DNA from: Cavia porcellus
Lineage: Eukaryota; Chordata; Mammalia; Rodentia; Caviidae
Length of the DNA: 64,000 bases
NCBI RefSeq assembly: GCF_034190915.1
Contig: NW_026947485.1
Span: 134,370,337 to 134,434,336, forward strand
Reading direction: 5' to 3'
Part shown: in pieces, positions 36,480 through 48,541 of the stretch
Layout: each line of letters begins with the position of its first letter
Numbering within the stretch: the stretch's first letter is position 1
Notes under the pieces: generated by a model
What the model was told of the DNA's origin: nothing
Database searches by the model: none
The model's input: only the letters and a program-made list of their open reading frames with translations
Position numbers and translations under genes: made by a program

Positions 36480-37014
36480 TAAAAAATCTGTGTGCTGGCT
36501 GACTGCAATGAATCAACATGCTGTATCAAAAACCAGCCAAAATAATGCTCCACTTGCCATTGCAATTATAGATTGTAGGATAATGAGACTAGTTACTTTC
36601 CTTCATAATTCTTGATCTTGGAAGCACTCCAAAATTTTATTCAGAATAACTTATATGTTGCATCTCTCATAATTAACAGATGCAAAATGGCTGGATTAAA
36701 TCTTTAGAAAATCAAGGCAAATCTGATGGGTAAACATGGGAATGTGCTGTAGTAGATGCATTAGACTTAAATCAATTCAGCTTCTGAATCTGCAAAGAAT
36801 GGGTGCATATATACACGCATATATAAACTCGACATTTATATACAATGCATATACATCTATTGTACATTCAGCATATATCAAAGAAGTTATACTTTAATAA
36901 ATTATTTCTTATAAAAACAGAAATTTTATGTTTACATATTTTATGAAATTTGAATAACCAAGGGAGTTTTAATTTTTTTTGAATATGAGTTTCTTTTTTT
37001 CTTGCCCCAAAACC
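36480..37014. other. Single-copy DNA with possible conserved block
   Basis: No gene. 36480-36800 has balanced composition with repeated ATTA/TAAT cores. Confidence 0.45.
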
Positions 37015-37600
37015 AACTTTATTTTTTATTTTTATTAAGCTTATTGGTACAATTTAAATATACATAATCATCAAATTCATCAGAGAGAATTTATAGGTGT
37101 ACATGATTTATCTTGAGTAATCTTTTTTCCCATTCCTCTCCTTTCTTCAACAGCTCTTATCCTTATTACTTACAAAGATTTGGTTCATCTTTTTCCGTTC
37201 TTTTACCATTTTTTCCTTTTCCATCCTTCCTTTCCCCTTCCCCCTTCTTGGATCTCCTTTCCTTTTGAATAATTTTTTCCTACTTCACAGTATCTATTAT
37301 ATATTTTGGTGCTCATTTACACTTTCAACTTCTCTCACCAGAAAGGCAATATGATATTTACTCATGGCTTTCTGATTTGATTCACTTAAGAGTACAGCTG
37401 CAAGCTCCATCCATTTAGTTATAAATGTCTCATGTTTATCTTTCTTTATGGATAAATACTATTTCATTATATAGAAAAATAAATCATTTTATCAGTTCAT
37501 CAGTTGATCAGTATTTGGATTTTCTTCAAGACTAAATTATTACAAACTCTGCTGCTATTAACATGAGTATGCATCAATGCCTTTTACCTTGAAAATCCTG
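37015..37600 (-). repeat. Ancient L1M fragment, antisense
   Basis: 'ctgcaagctccatccattta', 'ctttatggataaatactat', 'cagttcatcagttgatcag' and 'actctgctgctattaacatg' follow the antisense order of the L1 ORF2 C-terminal codons and proximal 3' UTR of an old L1. Open frames are lost. Confidence 0.65.
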
Positions 37601-37906
37601 CAACTTTATCAACTAACTACAAAGTTGAAAGGCTACTTAAACATAAACTTTAAAAAATTTCTAGTCAATATATTCTTTGTTCATGTTCTTATTTACTCCT
37701 CAAATCATCATTTGCTGTAGTATTGTCAAGACACTTAATGGGTAAAGAGGAATTATAGTTGATGATATAAAATTATAGAAAATTTAGTGTTTGTGTTCAC
37801 TTTTCCAGGTATTTGTGTCTGAAATTTCTTTTCAATCAAATTTAAAGAGTTATTTACGTGCCATTGTGATGCTGAAAATATTACCTTTTAATGACCTTGT
37901 AATGCG
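37601..37906. other. AT-rich DNA, nothing recognised
   Basis: Short single-copy interval between the old L1 and the ID SINE. Confidence 0.5.
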
Positions 37907-37913
37907 TACAAGA

Positions 37914-38014
37914 GGGGGCTGGGGATTTAGCTCAGCGGCATAAGCGCCTGCCTTGCAAGCAGGCAGTCGTGAGTTCGATCCCCGATACCGATAAAAAGGA
38001 AAAAGAAAAAAAAA
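37914..38014 (+). repeat. ID-type SINE with intact Pol III boxes
   Basis: A tRNA-Ala-derived head with A box TAGCTCAGCGGC (37928-37939) and B box GAGTTCGATCC (37971-37981), and an anticodon arm CCTGC-CTTGCAA-GCAGG with a TGC triplet in the loop. The tail is A-rich ('ataaaaaggaaaaag'). It has a 7 bp target duplication TACAAGA at 37907-37913 and 38015-38021. The 3' side cannot form a matching acceptor stem, so it is a SINE and not a tRNA gene. Confidence 0.93.
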
Positions 38015-38021
38015 TACAAGA

Positions 38022-38639
38022 ATTTAATTATGTCTTTATAATTACTTTATAAATATTTTAATACTTAAAATGTGTAAAGATATTTTAATACATGGCTACT
38101 TCCTGATAAATTAAAGTTTTATCATAAAGAAAGTTTATATATAAAATGTTGATTAAAATTATATTTATCATATGGTCTCTTAATTTTCTAAACGTAGTCA
38201 TTCCTTTGAAAGACTCTAATATGCACAAGTAGCAGTCATTAAATAATATTAGTTCCCCAACATGATTTAATTTTCAGTTACTGTGATACATTTACCACCA
38301 AAAATTGCATAAAACATAAACTTTTGCTAAATTTGCAGTTCAAAAATCATGCAAATAACAGTTTTCTATCATGATCAATGACCAATCATATCACTTCTTT
38401 CAAAGTTTATTGGGGATTGTTATTCACAGATACGTTGTTCAGTTCATTTAGGAATTTAAATTGTGTACTTTTAATGATCCCTGACACTCAATCATAAACT
38501 AGTGTGAAATTCCCAAACAGAGATAGTCAAAAGGGAAGATGGACCAACTAAGTCATCATTACGTGTAATTCAATAAGCTAGGCATAGGATGATAAGCACT
38601 TCAATACCCTCCTCACTTGTGCAGTCTACAATGTTTATC
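38022..38639. other. AT-rich DNA, nothing recognised
   Basis: No open frame or known repeat. Confidence 0.5.
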
Positions 38640-38995
38640 CCACAGAAATTGAGAGCAGAATTCGAGTTGCCAAGACTGGAGATGATAGAGTTGGGAGGAT
38701 GGAAAAAGTCATTCAGTGAGTACTAACATAATTACATAAGAGTCAGAAATTCTGATGTGTTACTGTACAGTAAAGTGATTATAGATCAATACAACATACT
38801 ATTCATCTCAAAAAGCTAGAAGGAAATGCTTGGAAAGTTTTACTATAAATAAATAATGTTTGAGGCAATAAATATATTCAGACTGATTTTAAATATTGTA
38901 CGATATATATTATGCATCAAAACATTATGGTACTGGATTAATATAAAAATTTTCATGTCTCAGTAAAATAAATTTAAGTAAAATAGGTACCCTAT
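38640..38995 (+). repeat. Ancient L1M 3' UTR, sense
   Basis: 'gagttgggaggatggaaaaa', 'gttactgtacagtaaagtga', 'ctcaaaaagctagaagg', 'ataatgtttgaggcaataaa' and 'tatgcatcaaaacatta' are the ordered landmarks of the old mammalian L1 3' UTR. Non-coding. Confidence 0.8.
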
Positions 38996-40264
38996 TACAA
39001 AGAAAAAGTGATGAGCCTGGAAGTGAAACTTAAACCAATGTAAGTGTTATTATGGAAGAAAAGACAAACCTGGAGTTGTTGGCACTGCATCTAAGAGTAT
39101 CTAGATATACTACAAAGGAACTTGATAAAGAAAATCTTAGAGCTGCAAGAGATGAAAATACATAACAAAAAAGAAGATGAAGGTCTGGAAAAAGTGACAC
39201 TGGGATAAATAAAAAGAATGGTAGGAAAGATTTCATGTAATTGAAAAGCAAAGGACAAAACGTTTAAAAAGAACTAAGAATTTCCCAAGACAGAAAAGGT
39301 TCTGAGTATCCAGTTATAGAACACAAGTTAAGCACTATGCAGACTTTTAATGTGCTAAGGTACTATTTAATATATTCAAACTATTTGTGCTTTTGTCATT
39401 ACTATACAGTCTAATAACTAGCGATCATATAACTTTAATGCTTCAAGAGTCTCAGAACAATTGTTAGATTGCTTTGCAGTTTTCATATTGTGCTACTTTG
39501 GTCCTACACTATTATGCGGGATGGGGACAGCCTCTACTTTAGTACTTCTGAATTTTCAAAAAGATTTGTTATATATTACATAAATTGAAATAAATTGGGA
39601 AAACTTTTAATAAATGTTAGGAGCATAGCTGAAAATGTTAGGAGAATAGCTGAAAATGAACAGTCTCTGTTTAGCTCTTGCTTTGATGCTGATTGTAACT
39701 TGATCTGAAAAAAAATTCAGCCCATAGGTGCAATGTACATTTTTGTGCATAGAACTGCAAAAATGGCCCCTTAAATTTTAAATTTATTAATCTTTGATGT
39801 TCATAATTAATTGTCAGCCAAATGTCAAAAATTCACTTATATGTCCTAAAATGATCCTTTATTTTTTCACTAGTCTAAAGATATAGGATCAAGGATGGTA
39901 TGCATATGAAAGTTAAGAAAACTTTAATGTACTGCACATTTTATTTAATTTATTTATGTAGAACAGCCACAATGATTTCATTTTTAAAAACAGACCATGA
40001 TTTGGGAGATTTTCACTTCATGTTACCAACTAAGTACTAGAAATGACACTGAGACCTGAATTTTCTAAATATGATTTCTCTGTGCTCTCTAGTGTGTAAT
40101 ATTAACTGCACAGAATGTATAAAAGTATTTTTTATTAAGAACAAAATGTACATTCATCAATATGATGATTTTAGCATTTTTGAATTATTTGCATAGTTTG
40201 TCAGCATTCATCTTACTCTTTAATATTTTTTTGATTTCAGATATACTTTCAATCATTTTTCTTC
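38996..40264. other. Single-copy DNA
   Basis: No gene supported. It contains a 37-codon open frame at 39052-39165 described in the findings, and a SOX-like palindrome AACAATTGTT at 39456-39465. Confidence 0.5.
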
Positions 40265-40845
40265 TTTTTTATTTTTTATTATAAAGAGATTAAGATAAAA
40301 GAGGACATAACAAAACGGCAAAACAGAATAATTTAAGCAACACAGTATTTCAACACAAGACAGCCTGATATATCAGTAGCTATCAAAATGTCTCTTTTCT
40401 TCAAATATTTGAGTATACCTTCATACACAATAGTATCAAACATAACAAAATAGTATAAAACCATTAAAAAGAATAAAAGTATTACAGGACATTCAGAACT
40501 AAATAACAGAAAATGAACAGTGGTTACTATATTATCTCATTGTCTATAAAAATTTATTTGTACTATCACACATAATAAAAACCAACAAGATACAATATAA
40601 TAGAAACAATGGAAACAGAAGAATAAAAGCATGGTAGGACTTCAAAACAAGATGATATTAAATCAGCACTGGCTATTATAATGTCTTGTTTCCTTCAAAA
40701 TAGCTGTTCATACCATCACAGATAATAAAATCAAACAACCCAGGATAAAACCATTCCAACTAATGAATGGAAACATTATAAGGCTCCAAAGCAACATAAT
40801 AGGACATCATGATTACCATAAACTCTTATGTACTCTTACCATTTC

Positions 40846-43800
40846 TTATACTAGGGAGACTATATGGTATTAATACATGTGAGTTTGATTTATTTCACTT
40901 ATGAATACGGTCTCAAGTCACATCCACTTATTTATAAATATTTCAATATGATCATTCTTTATAGCTGAGTAGTACTCCATTGTATAAAAATACCACAACT
41001 TTTTTATCCACTCCTCAGTTGATGGACACTTAGGTTGTTTCCAAGATCTGGCTGTTACAAATTGTGCTGCTATAAACATGGGTGCACATATATCACTGTG
41101 GTATGATGCTTTCAGTTTTTCTGGGAATATGCCTAGAAGTGGAATAGCTGGAACAAATGGGACTTCAATCCCAATTTTGTTGTTGTTGTTTTTTTTTTCA
41201 ATCCCAATTTTTTGAGAAATCTCCAGACTGACCGCCACAATGGTTGCACCAGTCTACACTCCCTGCAACAGTGCAGGAGAGTTCTTTTTTCCCACAGCCT
41301 CTTAATTACTTGTTGGTAGTTTTCTTGATCCTGGCCATTCTCTCTGGAGTGAGATATAATCTCAGTGTGGTTCTAATTTGCATTTCTCTAATGAGTCATG
41401 ATAGTGAATCGTTTTTATGTATTTATTTGCCATTTGTATTTCTTCATCTGAGAATTGTGTATTCATCTCAGATGCCCATTTTTCGATTGGGTCTTTGAAT
41501 TTAGGGGTCTGGTTTTTTAAAATTCCTTATATGTTTTAGACAGAAGTCCTTTGTCTGAGGAACAGTTCACTAAGATTTTTTTTTCCCATTAAGATTTTTT
41601 CTTTTCATTATGCTGGAGATTTCTTTGGACATGAAGAGTCGTTTTAATAAAACGAGATCTCAGTTATTGATTTTGGAAGTATTGCCCATGCAGTTTTATT
41701 CCTGTTTTTGAATTCTATACCTACCCCAATGGTCTTCAAATTTTTTCCCAATTTGTCTTCCAACATATTTATGTTTCTGTTTTAATACTCAGATCTTTGA
41801 TCTATTTAGATTTTAATTTAGTACATGGTGATAGACGTAAGTCTAGTATTAGTTTTCAGCATATGGAGATCCAGTTTTTCCAGTATCATTTATTAGAGAC
41901 TGTCATTCTTCCAATGAACATGTTTGGCCCCTTTATCAAAGATCAGTTGGTTGAATGTGTTTGTAGTTGTGGTTATGTCTTCTAGTACATTCCATTGATC
42001 TTCAGATCTGATTTTATTCCAATACTATGTTGATTTTATTGCAGTTGGTTTGCAGTATAACTTCAAGTCAGGATTGTGATGTATGGTGCCTTGCCTTTGC
42101 TGCTCAGAATTGTCTTTGCTATTTTAGGTCTCTTCTGGTTCCAGGCGAATCTTAGGAGTGCTTTCTCTAGATCTCTGAGGAATGTTGATAGTCTTTTCAT
42201 TGGAATTACATTGAATATGTATAAGAGTTTTGGGATAATGGCTATTTTCACAATATTTTCCTTCCTATCCATGAACGAGGAATGCCTTTCCATTTTCTGC
42301 AATCCTCTTCAATTTCTTTTTCAGGGTATTATAATTTTCCCTATATACGTCTTTTACTTCATTTGTGAGAATTCCTGAGTAATTCATTTTTTTGGATGCT
42401 AGTGTGAAGGGTATGACTTCACTTATTTCTCTATCAGTCAGTTTGTTGTTGGTGTAGAGGAATGGTATCAATTTTGGTTTATTGACTTTGTATCCAGCTA
42501 TATCGCTGAATTTATTTATTATATCTAGGAGTATTTCAATGGAATTTTTGGAGTCTTCTATGTAGCGTATCATGTCAACTGCAAATAATGATAAATTTAC
42601 TTCCTCTTTTCTTAACTTTACTCCTTTTATTTATCTCTTTTGTCTAATTGCTTTGGCTAGTATTTTCAGTACTATGTTGAATAGGAGCAGTGCTAAAGGA
42701 TATCCTTGTCTTCTGCCTGATTTTAAGGTAAAGGCATTCAGATTTTAGATATTTAATATGATGTTGGCTGTTGGTTTGTCATAGATGGTCTTTATCATAT
42801 TGAGATGAAGACCATCTATTCCAATTTTCTGTAAGGTTCTTAACATGAATGAATGTTAGACCTTATCAAAAGCTTTTTCTGCATCTATAGAAATGATCAT
42901 GTGATTCTTACTTTTAGCTTTATTGATATAGTGGATTACATTTATTGATTTACGTATGTTGAACCATCCCTGCATGCTTGGGATGAATCCCATTTGTTCA
43001 TGGTGTATAATCTTCTTGGTAATTTGCTGTATGCTATCTGCCAATATTTTATTGAGGATATTTGCATCTGTGTTCATTAGTGAGATTGGCCTATAGTTCT
43101 CTTTTTTAGTTGGGTCTTTCTCAGGTTTGGGTAATAGAGTAACATTTGTTTCCAGGAATGACTTAGGAAGAATTGCTTCCCGTTCGATTTCATTGAAGTG
43201 TTTGTGGAGTGTCATCATTGAGTCTTCTTTGTGTTTCTTGTAGAATTTCTCAGTGAATGCATATCAGGCTGGGCTCTTCTTTGTAAGTAAAGACTTAATT
43301 ACATTTCAATTTCATTAATAGAAAGGAGTGTATTCAGAATATCTTCATTTTTTGACCCAGCTTTTGTACTTAGTATGTTTCTAGGAATCTGTCCATTTTT
43401 TCTGTGTTATCAAACCTATGAAAGTAGAGGTTTTTGAAACAGGTGTTGATGATCTTCTGTATTTCTATAGAGTCTTTAGTGATTTCACCCTTTTCATTCA
43501 TTATTGCATGAATTTGAGCTTTTTCTTCCCTTTTTAAAATAAGGATGGCTAGGGGCTTATGAATTTTATTTATTCTTTCAAAGAACCAACTTTTTGATTC
43601 ATTGATAGTTTGGATTGTTTTCTTAGTCTCTATTACATTGATTTCTTTTCTATTTTTATAATTTTGTCCCTTCTTTCAGCTTTGGGCTTGACTTGCACTT
43701 CTTTCTCTAGATGTTTGAAGTGTAGCATCAAGTTGCTTATTTGTGTTCATTCTGTTTTCCTGATGTGGGAACTCAGTGCAATAAATTGCTCTGAGGATGT

Positions 43801-44687
43801 CTTTCATTGCATCACACAGATTCTGATAAGTTGTATCTGAAATTTCATTTGCTTGTCGCTATTGTTTAATTTTTTCTTTAATTCCCCCTGTGATTCACTG
43901 ATTGCTCACTAGTGTATTATTCAATTTCCATGTGTTTGTGAGGTTTTTGCAGTTTCTTTTGTTATTAATTTCTAGTTTCATGGCACTATGATCTGAACAG
44001 GCATAGAATAATTTCAACTCTTTTGCATTTATTTCAATATGTTCTGTGGGCTAGCATATGGTCTATTTGAGAGAATATCCCATGTGCTGCTGAGAAGAAT
44101 GTATATTCTGATGTTGTTGGATGGAGCACTCTGTATATGTCTATGAAGTCCATTTGTTCACAAGTGTGACTTAGTTCTGTTATTTCTTTGCTGATTTTCT
44201 GTGTCAATGGTGTGTTAAGGTATCTGGTTACAATTGTGTTATTGCTTATTTGATTTTTTCATTTCTATTAATACTTGCTTTTCATTACTGTGTTCTCTGC
44301 AATTTGGTACATATATATTTAAGATTATTATCACTTCCTCTTGAAGTTTTCCCCTAACCAGTATGTAGTGACTTTCTTAATCTCTAAAGGTCATTCTTGG
44401 TTTGAAGTTTACATTGTCTGCAAACAGAATGACCACCCCTGCTTTGTTTTGTTTTGTTTTTTTGGTACCTGTTGCATGAATATTGTTTTCCACTCTTTGA
44501 CTTTCAGTCTGTGAGTTTCCTTTTGGATTAGATAGGTTCCTTGTAGACAGCATATGTTTGGATGTTGTTTCTTGCTCCATTCTGCCAGTATGTTTCTTTT
44601 AATTGGTGAATTGAGACCATTCACGTTAGTGGTTATAACTGTTATATATCGGTTTATTGTTGACATGTTGCCTTTCTGCTGTTGCAT
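40846..44687 (-). pseudogene. L1 ORF2 remnant (older subfamily)
   Basis: Pieces remain open at 44687-44409, 43218-42856, 42573-42265 and 41238-40918. The start is 'MQQQKGNMSTINRYITVITT'. The endonuclease has NVNGLN, and QGTYL with Gly (codon 44538-44540) in place of the catalytic Glu. GDLN is also damaged here, while the SDH triad is still readable near 44000. RT fingers and palm follow ('[17 protein letters not shown]', 'DAEKAFDKV'). The stop is TAA at 40846-40848. It cannot encode a working enzyme. Confidence 0.88.
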
Positions 44688-44719
44688 CTTTATCTTTCCA
44701 TTCTATTTGTCTGCCTTGC

Positions 44720-45740
44720 TTAGTGGTTTTTTCCTATGTGTATCTAAACTGTCTTTCAGTATTCTTTGCTGGGTCACCTTGGTGGTGATCACAAAGTTCT
44801 TTAGCTGTTCTTTGTCATGGAAGTATCTCATTTCTCCATCCATTTTGAAGGATAGTTTTTCAGGGTCCATCAGTCTAGGTTGGAATCGTTTTCCTTTAGG
44901 ATCTGAAATACTTCACTCCATGCTCTTCTTTATTTCATTGTTTGTATTGAGAAGTCAGCTATGGTTCTGATAGGTTTTCCTTTATAGGTGATCTATCTTT
45001 TCTAACAGCTTTTAATATTTGATTCTTATGTTGGATTTCTGGGGTGGTGATTATTATGTCTGGATTTAGTTTTATTTTGATTTTGGCTATTATATGCTTC
45101 AATAATCCTAATGTTGTTTTCTATCCTTGTGTTTGGAAATTTTCAACTATTACTCCTGTAAATAGCCTGTTGATATCCTTTGTGTTGTCCCCTTTTCATT
45201 TATTCCTATCAATCTTATGTTGTTTTTCTTTGCATCATCATCTTTCAGCTGTTGAATTTTTATTTCCTGATTCCTTGTTTTTTTAAAAGCTCTTTCCTTT
45301 CCTGTTCACTAGCTTCAATCTTATCTTCTAGGTCTGAAATTCTATCTTCACTTTCTTGAGTCAGTTTTGACAACTTTCAATGGAATTTTTAATGTTCTGT
45401 ATATCTCTTTGAATCTGCTTCATGTATTCTGTTTGTGTCTTATATTGTTCATCCAGGTTGTTTATAGTTGTATTTTGTTCCTCTAATTTTTTAATTGTAC
45501 CTTCTTTTATGTGTTCAGTATCTCTTTCATTATTTTTATCATTTCTTCTTTTACCTGGGTGATCATTTCTAGTTTGAATACCTTTAAAGCTTCCCAAAGT
45601 TCCTTCTTTAATTCAGTTACTATTATTTCAGGTATTTCAGGTGTATGGCATATTTTTTCTTCTATGTATAAGGCTCCTAAACTCTCTTCGGATGGACTGG
45701 AGGTTTGAGATTGCATTTTGATCTTTTTGTTTTGTCCTTT
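44720..45740 (-). pseudogene. L1 ORF1 remnant (older subfamily)
   Basis: The start codon position reads AGG; codon 4 is CAA. Coiled-coil and linker pieces are open at 45773-45507 and 45597-45361; the RRM and C-terminal parts to about 44720 are shifted. The upstream-extended frame at 45773 is only a read-through of the leader. Confidence 0.82.
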
Positions 45741-45789
45741 TCCTATATTTTTGTGTTTCAAGTGATGTTCCAAGGCTTCCCCTGAGTGT

Positions 45790-46320
45790 ATTAGAAATCA
45801 TCTCCTATTCCCTGGGCTCCTGGGACTGAATGGTGCTGAGCATAGTCCAGTCAGGCCCAAAATACCTCCTGTACCACCTCTAGTGTTCCAGGAAGCTGGC
45901 CGGGCTCCTAACCACTGTGGATGAAGGTGCAAACCTCTCCACTGGCTAGGGCCAATACACTGGAACTCACCTCATGAGCCCTCAAGACCCTGATTGAAGA
46001 AGGTGGCTGGGTGTAATCTAGTTGGGCAGCAAACCCTCCCAAGCCTTGTGTACTGTGCCTGGCAGCTGGGCAGGTCTTTGACCACTGGGACCGAAGATCT
46101 TAAACTGTCTTGGGCCTTGGATGGTGTGCAGGAACTCACCTCTTCTTTGGAGTCCAGTTCCCTGGATTAAAAGAAGGTTGCTGGGCATGGCCCAGGCAGG
46201 CTTGATACTTTCAGAGCTCAGTGCAGTGTGACTGCGAGCTGGATTGATTCTTGACCACTGGGAGTGATGATCTTAAACTCTCCCGGGGCTCAGGATGGTG
46301 AGCAGAAACTCACCTCTTCT
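45790..46320 (-). promoter_or_regulatory. Older L1 5' UTR monomers, antisense
   Basis: 'ggaactcacctc' recurs at about 45960 and 46130 (aaactcacctc at 46306), and 'gatcttaaact' at about 46092 and 46270, a period near 170-178 bp. It matches the monomer type at 25364-25880. Confidence 0.78.
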
Positions 46321-46624
46321 GGCAGCAGTGTAGTTTCCTCCTCCCCATTTTTCTTCCTGTTATGATATTTTTCCAAATTCAATCTAGCCCAATTTATGGT
46401 GTTCAGACTTCGTACAAAGTTACCATACTTCCCCTTTTCATTGTTTCTTCTCAGTTTAAAGTATCTCCATTCAATCTGCACCAACCCCATTAGGCTTCAA
46501 ATCAAGGTAGTCAGGCATTAATAAAGGAGTAAATGTCTCATAATTGAATTTCTGGGATCTCCAGGGGTTTGTATTTTGCAGTTGGATTTATGGTATTTGA
46601 TTTTCAAGTTGAAAATCAAATTTA
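46321..46624. other. Flank or extra 5' sequence of the antisense L1
   Basis: A minus-strand frame 46490-46290 (66 codons) crosses from here into the L1 promoter. It may be chance, an eroded host exon or further 5' UTR. A perfect 13 bp-arm palindrome lies at 46595-46621. Confidence 0.4.
46595..46621. repeat. Perfect palindrome, 13 bp arms, 1 bp centre
   Basis: ATTTGATTTTCAA, then G, then its exact reverse complement. It could extrude as a small hairpin. No element is attached to it that I can see. Confidence 0.9.
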
Positions 46625-47260
46625 GATTTCCAGAAAACTTGCAAATTAGTACAGTATCCTTTACATGTGACATAGTTTCACTTATTAATAACATCTTATA
46701 TTAATATGTTATGTCATATTTGATGAATGATACTGATTTTAACTGAAGCTCATGCTGCATTTTGATTACATTACTGTTTTCTTTACCTGATATTTTGTTT
46801 CATCACCCAAGTCAGGATATCACATTTTATTTAGTGATCATTTCAGATTCATTTTCTTAACCTTGTAAAACTTTCATATACTTTTCTGTGTCTTTGATAA
46901 GCTTGACACAATGGTCAAATAATTTACTGAATACTCCTTTATTAGGATTTGTCGATGTGTTTCTCAAGACTAGATTTATGGAATTTTGATAGGAAAACTT
47001 CAGGCATAACGCATCATCTTCCTAATGTTGAATCAAGAATAGATATCACCTAAATGATGTCACTAATGTTATTCTGTGATCAACAGATTAAATGTTTGCA
47101 CCAATTTTCTACTAAAACTTACTCATATTTCTCCTTTGCACAATATACTCTACTCTTGGAGGCAGACTATCAAATAAGTCATTCTGGGAATTTTGTCCAT
47201 TCTTCCTAACTTCAAAAATTTATTAAATAATTTGTTTATACCACTGTGCACACATAAATG
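46625..47260 (-). repeat. Ancient LINE-type repeat, probably L1M, antisense
   Basis: 'cagaaaacttgcaaattagt', 'acagtatcctttacatg', 'ataacatcttatat', 'atatcacattttatttagtg', 'cttgacacaatggtc' and 'tactctactcttggaggcag' follow in order the landmarks of a common old mammalian repeat. I believe it to be L1M 3' UTR type in antisense. Confidence 0.5.
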
Positions 47261-48530
47261 TTTATTTTTCCTTTAGGTTATAATCAAACACTACTTTAAC
47301 TTGTTGCTCGGTGTTATTCTAGCCTTAGATACTGAACACTCTTATAGTTGGCTCTGTATCCTCTGACAAGCTTTGTAATTCATTGAACACTTTCCTACCT
47401 GCTGTCAGTATAATATATGCTCAAGGCACAATTCATATATTCCATTCCTCTAGGACCAAGAAACAAACATTTCTTTGAAAAAAAGAGTCCACCTGTGTTT
47501 ACTGAAGAGTATTAAGGAAAAAAAATATAATTTGTCTTCATGGTTAATAGAATGTTCTTACTAGATTCTCTCAGGGGAAAGACGCAGGGAATATCCCTGT
47601 GTCTATTAATGTGTAATCAAATATATGTATTTCTGTCTGTATGTATGTGCATTTACTATAGCTATATTAATCCAAATCTGTTCTTACTAATTTGAAATCT
47701 TTTAGCACATGCATGGTTATAGCTGTCTCCTGCTGGTTATCACTCTTGGAGTGAGAAATCTGTCTTACACTCTATTTTTCATTTGGTTAATTTCAACCAC
47801 AGAATCTATTCATTGTAATTTCCAAAGTACTAGTCTGTACTATCAAGACAACTTTATCCACTAGAACACAGTGTTCATCTGTAGTTAATTTTGCCTTTCT
47901 TCTTTTGTTCTATACTTCTTTATTAAAATATTTTCATCAGTTAAAATTTGTTACTTTAAATTCTGCACTAAAATCTACAACAGCTTAAAGAGTTTCTCTT
48001 TTTTTTTAAATTTGGCACATTAAACTTATGTTTGCATGAAGTTTTTTGCTCTTTAACAAAAGTAAAGTAGTTACATGTATGCATAGAGTTTCACAGACAA
48101 TAACTTGCATCATATTAAATATCTTCTGTGCATCATTTACTAAATCTTTCCAAGGGATCACTGTGGATGGCTCTGATGTCTCAAACCTGCCTAGCAACTA
48201 TTATGAGTTTATAGTTTCTACATTCACTTTTTTCAGGAGGTGATATAAAATGAAAACAGATATCAGCTTTTTCAACATGGCTTCTTTTAGTTAAAAATAA
48301 ACATTTGTGATTTATCCATCTCTTTGCTTGGTTTGACATGTGGTTGCTGTTTATAACTAAGTCAGGAATCCTAATCTTAAATATTTAGCAAACATATATG
48401 AAAAGTTAAATTCATGTAGAAGTCTTCATATAAATGTTCAATTTTATCCATACTCTCCCCAAACTCAAAGCAATAAAAATGTAATTAAAAGCAAATGGGT
48501 AAAATATAGTCTTCTCATACAATAAAATTC
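47261..48530. other. Single-copy DNA, nothing recognised
   Basis: AT-rich. Short opposing frames at 48006-48243 overlap each other and show no gene features. Confidence 0.5.
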
Positions 48531-48541
48531 TACATAGTTAT

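Larger units (their letters stand above)
40265..46320 (-). mobile_element. Older L1, full-length, decayed, antisense
   Basis: About 6.05 kb from a poly(T)-rich 3' end (about 40265-40290) to monomeric 5' UTR sequence ending near 46320. Order on the minus strand: monomers, ORF1, ORF2, 3' UTR. Both ORFs carry many stops and shifts. Same subfamily as the copy at 25364-31479. I found no convincing target duplication, so the 5' boundary is set by the end of monomer similarity. Confidence 0.9.

Noticed and set aside
37918..37992. tRNA-Ala gene candidate
   Set aside because: The A and B boxes and TGC anticodon arm are present, but the acceptor stem does not pair. It has an A-rich tail and a target duplication, so it is an ID-type SINE.
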